Positions 54,095 through 63,711 of a DNA stretch of 64,000 bases are shown here, piece after piece. The DNA is taken from NCBI GenBank assembly GCA_022447225.1, contig JAKVAZ010000007.1, positions 298,475-362,474 on the forward strand, read 5' to 3'. Source of the DNA: Fuerstiella sp. Lineage in GTDB: Bacteria > Planctomycetota > Planctomycetia > Planctomycetales > Planctomycetaceae. A program made the translations under genes and the position numbers. Every line of letters begins with the position of its first letter. Position 1 is the stretch's first letter. The notes beneath the pieces were generated by a model. It was not told the origin of the DNA and made no database searches. It worked only from the letters and a program-made list of their open reading frames with translations.

Positions 54095-55219
54095 TCACGG
54101 TACCACGCTGAATTCCAGTACAGTTGATGATCCAAACTGCTGCCCAGGCTCCAGAACGGTGTTCGGGAATTTAGGCTGGTTGACCGAATCCGGATAATGC
54201 TGAGTTTCCAGGCATAAGGCGCTCCGCAGTGCATAGGTCCGGTTTCCCTTGCCCTGCTGACCATTCAGAAAATTTCCCGAATAGAACTGCACGGCCGGTT
54301 CGGTTGTACGAATGTGCAGACGCCTTCCGGATTCGCGGTCAGTCAGAACGGCAGCCGTGTTCAGTTCTCCGGGTTCGGATGCATTGAGTACAAAGTTATG
54401 GTCGTATCCCAGTGTCGCTGTCTCGACCAGTTCTTCGATACGTTCACCAATGACGTGCGGACGGCGAAAGTCCAGCGGTGTGTCGGCTACCGATTTGATA
54501 CTTCCCGTCGGGATGAGTGTGTCATCAACCGGCGTATAACGGTCTGCGTTCAGCACAAGGACATGACCCAGGATAGATGATGAACCGGCACCGGAAAGAT
54601 TGAAATACGCGTGGTTGGTGAGATTCACCGGAGTTGATTTGTCAGTCGTTGCTGTGTAGTCGATCTTCAGATCGTTGGACCGATTAGTCACGGTATAAGT
54701 CACGGTGATATCCAGTCTGCCCGGGTAGCCTTCTTCTCCGTCAGGGCTGCTGTAGTCAAAGGTGACTCCCTGTCCGGTGTCATCTGCGAATGGCGCCGCA
54801 TTCCAGATTACCTTATCCAGACTGCGTTCGTTTCCACCATGCAGATGATTAGGGCCGTTGTTAACTGCGAGTTCATACCGACTTCCGTTCAATGTGAATT
54901 TGCCCCTGGCAATACGATTACATACTCGTCCAGTGGTACAGCCAAAGTATGCATTGGCCGACGATTCGTATCCGGCAACATCGTCAAACCCCAGAATCAC
55001 ATCCTCCGATACACCGCTGGAATCCGGAACCTGCAGTTCCACAAGCGTTGCACCCCGGGTCATGACACGGGCCACCAGTCCGCTGTCACTGCGCAGCGTA
55101 TAGAGTTCCACATTTTCACCTGCCTGTGTAGTCCCAAACGAATGGGCGACCGGCGCATCGGCTGCCTGGAGTTCAGGACTGAAAACAACCAACGACGCAC
55201 AAACAATCATTCGCATCAT
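54095..55219 (-). CDS. Exported aldose 1-epimerase (GalM-like mutarotase)
   Basis: 374 residues from the ATG at 55219 (a GTG at 55291 adds residues with no support). Signal peptide: MIVCASLVVFSPELQAADA. The galactose mutarotase fold shows CTTGRVCNRIARGKF, NHLHGGNERSL, the catalytic His in NHAYFNLSGAGSS and the catalytic Glu in LETQHYPDSVNQP. It interconverts alpha and beta anomers of hexoses; export suggests action on sugars released outside the cytoplasm. No sugar-catabolism genes adjoin. Confidence 0.88.
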   Translation of the reverse strand: MMRMIVCASLVVFSPELQAADAPVAHSFGTTQAGENVELYTLRSDSGLVARVMTRGATLVELQVPDSSGVSEDVILGFDDVAGYESSANAYFGCTTGRVCNRIARGKFTLNGSRYELAVNNGPNHLHGGNERSLDKVIWNAAPFADDTGQGVTFDYSSPDGEEGYPGRLDITVTYTVTNRSNDLKIDYTATTDKSTPVNLTNHAYFNLSGAGSSSILGHVLVLNADRYTPVDDTLIPTGSIKSVADTPLDFRRPHVIGERIEELVETATLGYDHNFVLNASEPGELNTAAVLTDRESGRRLHIRTTEPAVQFYSGNFLNGQQGKGNRTYALRSALCLETQHYPDSVNQPKFPNTVLEPGQQFGSSTVLEFSVVP

Positions 55220-55492
55220 CAATAGCACTCGCTTCAAATTCACAGGAAGAACTAACCGGATGTCAGTATCACCTGCTTTGGAGTCGATCACAAGGGGCAG
55301 TTTGACGGCTCCTTGGCATTTCGGTCAGGTCCGGAAATACCGAAAACCATTGTTCGCTGCGAGAATCGCCCGGCGGGCACTCTTTGGGTCCTCCGACACC
55401 ATTGTCTGCCGGTAAACGCCGCTGCCTGTCGGCAGAACGAATTCATCCATCCTGAAATGCAGATCATCCGGGCGACTAGCTTTCGGGGCGCT

Positions 55493-58400
55493 TCACTCAG
55501 CTGCGGTATTCGAATCCGGTCCGACAGAGTCCTGTCGTTTCCAGGTGCCCGACAAAATCTCTCTGACGACTCGCTGAATTTCACCAGCGGCATCAGGTTC
55601 ATATCCAATCCGTACGTATTCAATAATCCCCCCGGGACCAATGATCAGCGAGTGAGGAATTCCACGGACCTGATACTGCGACGCGACAGCCGAGCCTCGA
55701 TCAACTGCGACACGGACATCCAGTTGATGTTCCTTCAGAAATGCGCGAATGGTTTGGGGCGAATCTTCAATATTCACAGCCACGAACACGAGTTCGGATT
55801 CATCAAAACGTTTGGTCGTGTCAGCATAGTCCTGAAGTGAAGCAGCGCAGGGGACGCACCAGCTGGCCCAAAAGTCCAGAAAAACAACCCGGCCGGCATG
55901 ATCAGAAAGACGAAATGTCTTCCCGTTTACCTGAGGTAGTGCAAAATCCGGAGCGGCACGACCGACCAGTTTTGAGTCGGTGGAATTTCCTCCATTATTG
56001 TTCGCGATATTCCAGTCGGGTTCGACGGCATGTTTTGCACGCCACTGACTGTAAACGGCCGTATGTTTTCTTTCGTTGGGGTTGCCGAGGTGTAATCGTG
56101 AAATAGCGTTCGCCGGAACACTACAGTTTCCAAGGACGTTTGACTCACCGTGCAGCAGGCCATCGGTTACATGTGCCGGGGTCATCGACACCAGATATCC
56201 GCCGTGAAGAACCGTCTGCATCATTGAAGAATCTACCCGGGAGGGGCGTTCTTTTTTCAACGTACTGAGTGCGTTCCTGTTTTTTTCAGGATTCTGAATC
56301 CAAATCACGGCAGCAACACGTTCGCGGGGAAAGTGGAAGACCTCGAGTCTGGATTCAAATTCGACATCATCCTCGTGGACTGCAATCAGACGTCCTCGCA
56401 ATACATCACCGTTAGGTGCGATCAACGCATGTGTGGCCGGATCGTTTCGGCGGAATCTTGGAATCGTCAATGTATGCAGACGACTTTCCTCATCGATAAA
56501 TTTCTGTGCAGATACACCGCCGGTCGGTCCGGTCTGCAGATTTGACAGTGTCAGGTGGCGGACCGTTTTGGTCGGGGTCGTCGCTCCATTACGCGACCGG
56601 GCTCCGAAGAACTGACCAGTTCCGGACTGCAGCAGTTCGAACAGCACCCCCTCGTTTCCGGCACCGGCGCGATTCAGAGGGAACGTTCGCAGTAATTGAC
56701 CGTTGATCAGAACTTTCAGGTTCCCTCTGTTCGTCACCAGCTGAATTTGGGCAGAATGACCCTTTGTTGGTATACGCAATTTTTGATTCTGAATGGTTGC
56801 GAAGGGATTTTGACGATCGAATTCCTGAGTCACGGCGACAACATTTTGACCAAATATCAGGGTGCAGGCCGATGCGGTCTTTGGTTGATGAAGATGGTCC
56901 GCGAACAGATGAACTTTCATGAATGTCCACTGGTCCGGCGGCCATTGTGCATCAAAATTCAGACGATCGCCCGGAATTCCGTTTTCACTGCCGAAACTGC
57001 CGCTGATCAGCTGGACCTGACCGCCTTCCTGTTTGATCTTTCCACGGATTCTCTTCCACTGTGAATCAGCAAATCCCAAACTACTTCGCTGTTGAGTCGA
57101 TGACAGTTCGAGTGCCTGAATGTCGTTTGAAAAAAACTGCTTTGCTGACGTAAACGGTGAAGCGAGCATCACCGTATTTCCGGTGATGCTCTGCAGTCTG
57201 CAGGGAATCACGTCGTGGTTACGAAGATAGATGATGTCTGGATATTTCTGAGGATCGATCACTACGGGAGATGTTTTTGTACTTCGGGTGACGACTGCAT
57301 CGTCACCCGACCGTAACGGAATACCATCGGCTGATCCTGTTGGTTTCCAGGTAAGGGGTTGCTCTCCGTCATCGACAACCAGGTGGCCGTGCAGCAGGCG
57401 CCCACCGACAATAAGTTCATCGGGAGCGCTGACCGCAGACGCTTTTCCTCCCAGATCGATCACCTGTATTCCCTGAGGATTGGCAGAGATTGGTTGTTCA
57501 GACCATGCCGGACGGATTGTGGCCACAGTCTCTGTCATGTTAATGATATGACCGCACAGTGCTCCGCCGTCCCGCCACTTAATACGTGAAGTGTCTTTGA
57601 CTGACGCAGTGGACTCCTTCGGGATGTCTGTGGAGATTTCCAGTGACCCCGTGAGTTCAACGGGAATACCCGTTTCACCGGATTCGTTCTGCAGCCTGAT
57701 CATCCGGTCGGTAATCGACACGACCGTGCCGTGATGTACGGTTCCGTCAACCTGCTGAATGCCTGTTCTGCCGGCAGCGAGACTGCCCACAGAGTTTCCG
57801 TTCCATCGTTCAATTCTGAGGTGCTGCAGGGTGACTGTTCCACTGCCGTTACGAAGCGACAGTGTGCGAGGCATTTGTTTCGGATTCGGCGTTTCATGTG
57901 TTGCCAGGACTTCACCCTGTGGAGAACACACCAGCAGACGTTCCGATTCCATGTCCAGATAAAGCAACAGGTGAATTTGGGTGGTATCATTGTCCATCGT
58001 TTGAATTTCCAGAAATTCCAGCTGGCTGCAGACGACCAATGCATCCCCCCACGTTTCCAGTCGGATACTTGTTTCATCGTCGGGGCCAAGTGCAAGTACA
58101 AATTCCGGTCGACGAACGAAACTCAGGATGATCTCCACAGACAGCTTCTTTTCCGTACGCAGACCGAGTGTCAGGAGCGCATCGTCTGTCGACGATGTAA
58201 GAGATCCGTCTGTTTGTTCATCCCAGTTTTTTTCGATATTCGGTCCGGACCAGCCGGAACGACCGGCCGGGCCCAGGTAGATGAGTCCCTCCTGGTTCAC
58301 ACGCTGGATGCCTGCAACAAGTATTCGAGGAATGCGAACTTCACCATGTCTGGTGCTGCTGAGTGTGAGATGATCGCTGTCGAGTGACTTCAGACGTCCG

Positions 58401-58846
58401 AACAGGGTGTCTCCTGTGGTCAGCACGATTCTGAAGTTATCGATTGTTGGAGGAGCCTCATTACCGGGTTCAAAAGACACGGTTGAAAGTACAGAGCGTT
58501 CCAGACGCAGCGGAGTTGCAAATATGCTGGACTCCCAGAGAACTTCATCCGAAGTAATTCGGATCAGTTTTCCCGGCAGAGAGTCTCCGGACGCCCACTG
58601 CAGCACCGCATTATTGTCATCGCCGCGGACCACAGCAGCAAAAAAAAAGAAAACAATGACAGCAGTCGGCACCAGGATTCGTGGGCTGAACACGATGTCG
58701 TTGAACTGGATGTTTATCGATGAGCCTGAGGTAAGCAGACGAGTTTCTTCAGATAAAGTTCCGGAACGGGAATTTATCCGCGGACCGGAATTATGTGGCA
58801 ATCCGGTCCGTCTGTGATCAACTGAGATTCGGCGGCTATCGTTCAT
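55493..58846 (-). CDS. Giant exported protein with C-terminal TlpA-like thioredoxin domain
   Basis: 1117 residues. A signal anchor lies near residues 58-75 (VPTAVIVFFFFAAVV). The body is beta-rich with repeats of a segment resembling SMb/lectin-like planctomycete domains (WASGDSLPGKLIRITSDEVLW, LTTGDTLFGRLKSLDSDHLT, LIAPNGDVLRGRLIAVHEDD). The last 150 residues are a TlpA/ResA-type thioredoxin: APDFALPQVNGKTFRLSDHAG, FWASWCVPC (redox CxxC), then YQVRGIPHSLIIGPGG with the cis-Pro. It may shuttle electrons to periplasmic cysteines. Its ATG overlaps the upstream stop by 11 bases, so it is translated with the cyclase-repeat protein. Confidence 0.8.
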   Translation of the reverse strand: MNDSRRISVDHRRTGLPHNSGPRINSRSGTLSEETRLLTSGSSINIQFNDIVFSPRILVPTAVIVFFFFAAVVRGDDNNAVLQWASGDSLPGKLIRITSDEVLWESSIFATPLRLERSVLSTVSFEPGNEAPPTIDNFRIVLTTGDTLFGRLKSLDSDHLTLSSTRHGEVRIPRILVAGIQRVNQEGLIYLGPAGRSGWSGPNIEKNWDEQTDGSLTSSTDDALLTLGLRTEKKLSVEIILSFVRRPEFVLALGPDDETSIRLETWGDALVVCSQLEFLEIQTMDNDTTQIHLLLYLDMESERLLVCSPQGEVLATHETPNPKQMPRTLSLRNGSGTVTLQHLRIERWNGNSVGSLAAGRTGIQQVDGTVHHGTVVSITDRMIRLQNESGETGIPVELTGSLEISTDIPKESTASVKDTSRIKWRDGGALCGHIINMTETVATIRPAWSEQPISANPQGIQVIDLGGKASAVSAPDELIVGGRLLHGHLVVDDGEQPLTWKPTGSADGIPLRSGDDAVVTRSTKTSPVVIDPQKYPDIIYLRNHDVIPCRLQSITGNTVMLASPFTSAKQFFSNDIQALELSSTQQRSSLGFADSQWKRIRGKIKQEGGQVQLISGSFGSENGIPGDRLNFDAQWPPDQWTFMKVHLFADHLHQPKTASACTLIFGQNVVAVTQEFDRQNPFATIQNQKLRIPTKGHSAQIQLVTNRGNLKVLINGQLLRTFPLNRAGAGNEGVLFELLQSGTGQFFGARSRNGATTPTKTVRHLTLSNLQTGPTGGVSAQKFIDEESRLHTLTIPRFRRNDPATHALIAPNGDVLRGRLIAVHEDDVEFESRLEVFHFPRERVAAVIWIQNPEKNRNALSTLKKERPSRVDSSMMQTVLHGGYLVSMTPAHVTDGLLHGESNVLGNCSVPANAISRLHLGNPNERKHTAVYSQWRAKHAVEPDWNIANNNGGNSTDSKLVGRAAPDFALPQVNGKTFRLSDHAGRVVFLDFWASWCVPCAASLQDYADTTKRFDESELVFVAVNIEDSPQTIRAFLKEHQLDVRVAVDRGSAVASQYQVRGIPHSLIIGPGGIIEYVRIGYEPDAAGEIQRVVREILSGTWKRQDSVGPDSNTAAE

Positions 58847-60047
58847 AGACGGGCAACAACCGGTAGTTCAGAGCAAGTGCCAGCATTGACATTGCGGTGC
58901 CGTAAGCCTGTCCGTGGCCGCTCTGAAAACTGCCGTCTTTGTTCTGCATTGATTTCAGCCGGTGCACTGTTTTGGAATTCCAGTTCTTCCAGGCATCAAA
59001 GTCGGCCTGAAACAGCGCCTGAGCCATATAGTAGCGAAAGTAAAACGGGTAGCCGGCTTCATTGTGTTCGATGTTGTTTATCACCTGTCTGGAAACAGCC
59101 TGGTATTCGTCCAGATCTTTGCGACGCCCGATGGACATCACCAGCGACGAGATAGCCTGCAGGTTTTTGGAACCTCCAAGCCCCCCGACACCACCGGAGT
59201 AGCCAACCCCGCCCTGCTTTGAAGTCATCTGCTGAAAATATCCCAGGGCCCTGTCGATGCATTCGTCCGAAACCGGAATACCTGCGTTTCGGGCCGCCAG
59301 AAGTCCCATCAATACGGCGCCGGACACAGACGTGTCCGAATCTGTTGATTCGGGCGTGTATCGCCAGCCCCCCCAGCGATTTTTGGACTGTGCGGTCACG
59401 GCACATCGCACGGCCAGTTCCAGTGCCTGGCCGATGGTTCGCTGTTGGGTGTCGTTCTGTCCCTGCTGCATCAGGTCTTCGTCGACTGCACCGTATGCTT
59501 CGGCAAGTCCAAGCATGGCGAATCCGTGTTGATACATGCTGCCTGGCAGATATCCGGTCGATGTCTGCTGCTGCTGAATCATATAGCGCAGCGTCCTGCG
59601 GATGTTCTCACGGTAGCGACCGAAGTTAGGATCCTCCCCACTGGCCAGAAAAACCATCACGGCCATGCCACAAATCCCGGTATCACCGGCCCCGTGCCCG
59701 GATTGACTGCCAGGCCAGTTTCCCTGATCTGTCTGATTGTTTGTCAACCATTCCAAACCCCGAATGTAGACGGTCTCAACGTCGCTGGAAACCTGCGTGC
59801 CAAAACGGATTTGCGGATCCTGAGCTCGCACCAATTCTGCAGAACTGACGTGGCACAGTACAGCGGCCGTAGTCAGCAGCCAGGTCAGAGGTGTGGACGT
59901 CCGGGAAGATAAGCCTGTCGGACGGACACAGTGGGTTTCTGAGTGTTTGAGACCAGGCCGGGAATCAGCAGGAGCGTATGGCACGGGCGCAACAACGATG
60001 TTCAACCGTTCAGGGGCAGATGAATCGAATGAACCGTGCAGCGGCAT
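58836..60047 (-). CDS. Exported prenyltransferase/squalene-oxidase-repeat protein
   Basis: 403 residues; signal-like helix near 55-75 (LTWLLTTAAVLCHVSSAELV). The rest is an (alpha/alpha) barrel of QW-type repeats: LEWLTNNQTDQGNWPG, AVRCAVTAQSKNRWGGWRYTP, LGYFQQMTSKQGGVGYSGG and LKSMQNKDGSFQSGHG. Such barrels occur in squalene cyclases and complement-like proteins; the catalytic DxDD motif of cyclases is absent, so protein binding is more likely than cyclisation. Lies between the giant membrane protein gene (28 bases upstream of this start) and the TlpA protein gene (11-base overlap). Confidence 0.85.
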   Translation of the reverse strand: MPLHGSFDSSAPERLNIVVAPVPYAPADSRPGLKHSETHCVRPTGLSSRTSTPLTWLLTTAAVLCHVSSAELVRAQDPQIRFGTQVSSDVETVYIRGLEWLTNNQTDQGNWPGSQSGHGAGDTGICGMAVMVFLASGEDPNFGRYRENIRRTLRYMIQQQQTSTGYLPGSMYQHGFAMLGLAEAYGAVDEDLMQQGQNDTQQRTIGQALELAVRCAVTAQSKNRWGGWRYTPESTDSDTSVSGAVLMGLLAARNAGIPVSDECIDRALGYFQQMTSKQGGVGYSGGVGGLGGSKNLQAISSLVMSIGRRKDLDEYQAVSRQVINNIEHNEAGYPFYFRYYMAQALFQADFDAWKNWNSKTVHRLKSMQNKDGSFQSGHGQAYGTAMSMLALALNYRLLPVYER

Positions 60048-60075
60048 TGTTAATACTTACCGGAGATGTTTGAAT

Positions 60076-63000
60076 TCAGTTGCTGTGTTCGACGGCACTA
60101 AAGAAATGCTCAAGGCCTTCGCGATATTCGGCCGGTAATTGATCATCGGTGGTACCCGTTGCCTGAGTGACGTCCCGTGATACGATGTGGGCATTGGGAT
60201 CTGTTCCAGGTCCGTGCAGGGCCAGTGCTACGGCTTGGGTGTCACCACCACCACCTCCTCCCGGAGATGAACCCCCGCCTCCGCCACCCATAGAGCTGCT
60301 GCGTTTTGACTGCAGCAGTATTTCAATTGCCTCCGTTTGCGCAGCAACCGTGGCAGAATCGGTGATTGGTCGAGAGAGTAAACCGGATGCGTCCCGCATC
60401 GCTGTTGCTGCCAGGTTAATCATGTTCAGTTCCTTACTGAATCTGCGATTTCCATTCGGAATGGCGCGAATATCGTTCATTACTGCGAGTGTTCTCTCGT
60501 ACAGACCGCTTTGTATTTCAAAGAGTTGCGCGGCTGATTCACCGTACTGATGCCGATCGACAGCTGTTTTCGCAGTTTCAGCAGCCCGTGTTTCATCCCG
60601 CAGGTCAATTTCGCGCTCAAGGATTCTCATGATCTCCAGCACAGTGGATGGCGGAAGACTGTCTCCCTCTCCTTTGCCTGTCCTGCATGCTCCGGACTCT
60701 GATGCCGACACAAGTTCTTCTGACCATCGATCAAGTGTGTCAGCCCAGTATTCCAGTCTGGAAATTGAATCACCGCTGAGGTTGATGCGGATGCGATTTC
60801 CAAGCAAATCCAGTTTTTGAACAATTTCAATCTCAGTCATTTCGTTGGCGATACGTTGGAATTTTTCTTCTTTACTGCGGCTGTAATAGGCTTCGAGGTC
60901 TGATTTGATCAGCCGGATCGAATGGCTTTCCGTTGCTTCTCGTTTCGCGATTCGTTCCGAGTTTTTACGTTCCTGATCTGTAAGCCTGGCACTGTTGATA
61001 CCAAAGCCTTTGAACAGGGTCCGGTTTAGATCGCCTGCCATTTCCAGTTGGCGTCTTGAGGCAGACTTCAGTCGTTTTACAAAAGTACTGTTATCCAGAT
61101 CATCCATGATCTGCTGCAGATCATCCCGGGTTTCCTCAAAATCTGCCAAAAGGTCAGCTTGTTCTGCGACCGCCTGATCGACCTGAGGACTGGTTTTCGG
61201 GGCTTGCCGTTTTGGAGAGTTGTTGGGGCCTCCCTGCAGTGTGGTTGACGGTAGGCCAAATACAGGTGGTTCTGACGGAGAATCTTTGAGGTCCTGCCTG
61301 GTTATGTCAGTCGGATTGTCAGGATTGAATCCGGATTCCTGGTCTACAAGGGCCGGTACTACGGGTGATGTTTTTTTCTTTAAACTTTGGGGTTCGGCTG
61401 TCCCTTTTGGAGTCGAATAGTCATTGCCCGCCATGAGTCCGGATGGTGACGTTTTAGGTGGCGTTGAACGATGTTCGGGAGTTTGAGGCTGTTTCGACTG
61501 AATCGCGCCGGAGAGCAGATCTGCCACTGACGGCATTCTGTTTTCGGCGATGTCCTGCATTTGTACTAAAGCCTGGGCGAATGTTTCCAGATGCCCTGAC
61601 AGCATTTGCGGATTTCGCATCGCCTGTTCAATCAGACGACCACCCTGATCGGTGACCTGAGTAAGACGCCGAGCATTGGCCTGTTCCGACGACGCCTGCT
61701 GCCGGATACGATGTTGGTTTTTTTGTGTCTGCAGTTCAGCAGCTTTCATACGTCGTAATTCGCGGTTCATATCGTGCAGACGCATTTCCTGTTCGTAAAC
61801 GTCGTCCGCCCGACTGGTCCATCGTCGCAGCTGTTCGCTCATCCACACGGCGTGGTCTTCAGGGGAAAGGACATGCAGAAGGATAGCCGGCGAATACACA
61901 CGTCCTCGTTCCGGCTTGTAATCTTCGACCCAGGCACACAATTTCAGTGACTGAGGTCGTACCTGGTCCGATTTCGCACAGAACGTGGCCTGTGTGCTCA
62001 TCGAACGTTCCTCGGGGCCGCCTGCCTGAACCACCTTGTCTGCTCTATCCGGAGTTGGATTAACCAGTGGATGAGGAATTCCGGTCCATTCTATTCCCAT
62101 TAATTTCAGGCCAAAATCGTCAGTGGCGTTCAAGGAAAACGTAATCACGTCGGTTGAAAGTACAACGTGAAGGGGATCGTTCTGCACACAGGACACCTGA
62201 GGTTCACGATCATCGACAGCTCGAACGTTCAGCGGAAACGGTTCGCGGGAAGATAATCCGAGATGATCTGTCCATTCGAAACGGAGCGTGGACGATTCGT
62301 TCACGATGAGTTCGGTCGTACGAACGGTGGATCCGTTCACCGAGGCTGATCCGGAAGATACGGCAGCATCTTGCAGGTTTCGAGACACCTCAACTTCAAA
62401 AGCAACGCTGGATCCTTTCACCACAGATACAGAGCCGCTGCGGACATCTTTGGTCTGTTTTGTGTGATATTGCAGGTATTCAGGCAGAGTGACACTGGAG
62501 GTGATCATCGTCAGTTCGGGACGCGTTACGGGTTGTACGGCCACTGATTCGCGGACGTCTCCGATCCGAATTCTGAGCCCCTCGTCGGTCGTCAGTGGCG
62601 GCAGAAAAAAATCATAGGCCCGTTCTCTTTGAGCCGCCTGAACATCCGGCTGTCCGCTCAGCACGACTTTACCGAATTCGGGCGCCCACTGGGTTTCTTC
62701 CGTGAGTCGAGCTGTCAACTGAAACTCTTCTGCGTGGGGAACCACAATATGGTCCGGCAGTTTTTCTATCTGTGTGAATGTGAACCGATCGATATCACGC
62801 CACGGCATTAGCCAGCGTTCGGCTGCATTCCATACTGCATCGGGAGTAACAGCGACCGCTAGCAGAAGCAGAGATGTCGGGCCGGCAGCCGCAATTGCCC
62901 ACTGTCGACTTCGATGTGTCGGAACGGCATCGCCAAAGTCTTGGTCGCGTACTGCAATATCGACCTGTTCAACTGCAGCAGTCGCCAGACTGTAACTTTC

Positions 63001-63363
63001 ATCAGGATCTCTCGTCCCCTGGGCGAGTTCGACAACACCCAGCAGTTGGTCTCCCAGGTTCGGATATCGGTGAGTCAGTAATCGCGCGACCTGCCGCATA
63101 GTGCGAGTTCCCCACACCCAGCGGTGACATTTCAGCGGAAAGAACAGTCCAATTCCAAGGCATCCTGCCAGGAGGATGATGGCTCGCACGACAGGTGCTG
63201 TATCGACAAATCGATCGGTCCCGAGCACCACGACCCAGGAAAGCAACAGTCCGAAGAGACCGGAGAGAATCCCTTCTGCGACTTTAATCTTTCGGACCTG
63301 TGCCTGGAATTCGGCGAGTTTCGCCTGTGTTGTTTCGGGTAAACGGACTTCCTGCGAGGACAT
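60076..63363 (-). CDS. Giant membrane protein (DUF4175-like) of the MoxR neighbourhood
   Basis: 1095 residues from the ATG at 63363 (a longer frame from 63399 is not needed). Two TM hairpins near the N-terminus (ILSGLFGLLLSWVVVLGTD, IILLAGCLGIGLFFPL), then a third segment (AAAGPTSLLLLAVAVTP), followed by a long extracytoplasmic part with beta-sandwich (about 230-480) and coiled-coil regions (about 500-1000), ending in two Gly runs (GGGGGGSS...GGGGGG). Similar proteins stand in planctomycete clusters with MoxR, DUF58 and squalene-repeat genes; the function is unknown. Here the MoxR gene is divergent, 350 bases upstream. Confidence 0.78.
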   Translation of the reverse strand: MSSQEVRLPETTQAKLAEFQAQVRKIKVAEGILSGLFGLLLSWVVVLGTDRFVDTAPVVRAIILLAGCLGIGLFFPLKCHRWVWGTRTMRQVARLLTHRYPNLGDQLLGVVELAQGTRDPDESYSLATAAVEQVDIAVRDQDFGDAVPTHRSRQWAIAAAGPTSLLLLAVAVTPDAVWNAAERWLMPWRDIDRFTFTQIEKLPDHIVVPHAEEFQLTARLTEETQWAPEFGKVVLSGQPDVQAAQRERAYDFFLPPLTTDEGLRIRIGDVRESVAVQPVTRPELTMITSSVTLPEYLQYHTKQTKDVRSGSVSVVKGSSVAFEVEVSRNLQDAAVSSGSASVNGSTVRTTELIVNESSTLRFEWTDHLGLSSREPFPLNVRAVDDREPQVSCVQNDPLHVVLSTDVITFSLNATDDFGLKLMGIEWTGIPHPLVNPTPDRADKVVQAGGPEERSMSTQATFCAKSDQVRPQSLKLCAWVEDYKPERGRVYSPAILLHVLSPEDHAVWMSEQLRRWTSRADDVYEQEMRLHDMNRELRRMKAAELQTQKNQHRIRQQASSEQANARRLTQVTDQGGRLIEQAMRNPQMLSGHLETFAQALVQMQDIAENRMPSVADLLSGAIQSKQPQTPEHRSTPPKTSPSGLMAGNDYSTPKGTAEPQSLKKKTSPVVPALVDQESGFNPDNPTDITRQDLKDSPSEPPVFGLPSTTLQGGPNNSPKRQAPKTSPQVDQAVAEQADLLADFEETRDDLQQIMDDLDNSTFVKRLKSASRRQLEMAGDLNRTLFKGFGINSARLTDQERKNSERIAKREATESHSIRLIKSDLEAYYSRSKEEKFQRIANEMTEIEIVQKLDLLGNRIRINLSGDSISRLEYWADTLDRWSEELVSASESGACRTGKGEGDSLPPSTVLEIMRILEREIDLRDETRAAETAKTAVDRHQYGESAAQLFEIQSGLYERTLAVMNDIRAIPNGNRRFSKELNMINLAATAMRDASGLLSRPITDSATVAAQTEAIEILLQSKRSSSMGGGGGGSSPGGGGGGDTQAVALALHGPGTDPNAHIVSRDVTQATGTTDDQLPAEYREGLEHFFSAVEHSN

Positions 63364-63711
63364 TCCGTGGATTCCGGATAAAAACTGGACAGGTACCAAC
63401 GGTGTGCAAACGCCGCAGAGTATATGCCTGGAACTCTTACCAGGGCAGGTTCGTTTTCAGCCTTTAGAGCTTATCTGTCAAATTACTGATTCGATGAACA
63501 CGTTCACTTGTTTCGCTCATCATAATTTATGATGAGATACCTTACTGAATTTTGGACGATTGTCTCTTGGAATTGGTCCGGTCTGGTTCAGCAGGAATGC
63601 GAACTTGATGGTCCGGGCCGCAGACAAAGACCCCGCCAGCTTAGATGCAGTGACTCCCCAGTCGTTCGCAGCAGAAATTATTTCTCCTTTTTATGAAGAC
63701 TGCTGAATTCT
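63364..63711. other. Divergent intergenic region
   Basis: About 350 bases between the giant membrane protein and moxR genes. Promoters for both are expected. Stretches near 63480-63540 are AT-rich. No gene seen. Confidence 0.4.
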
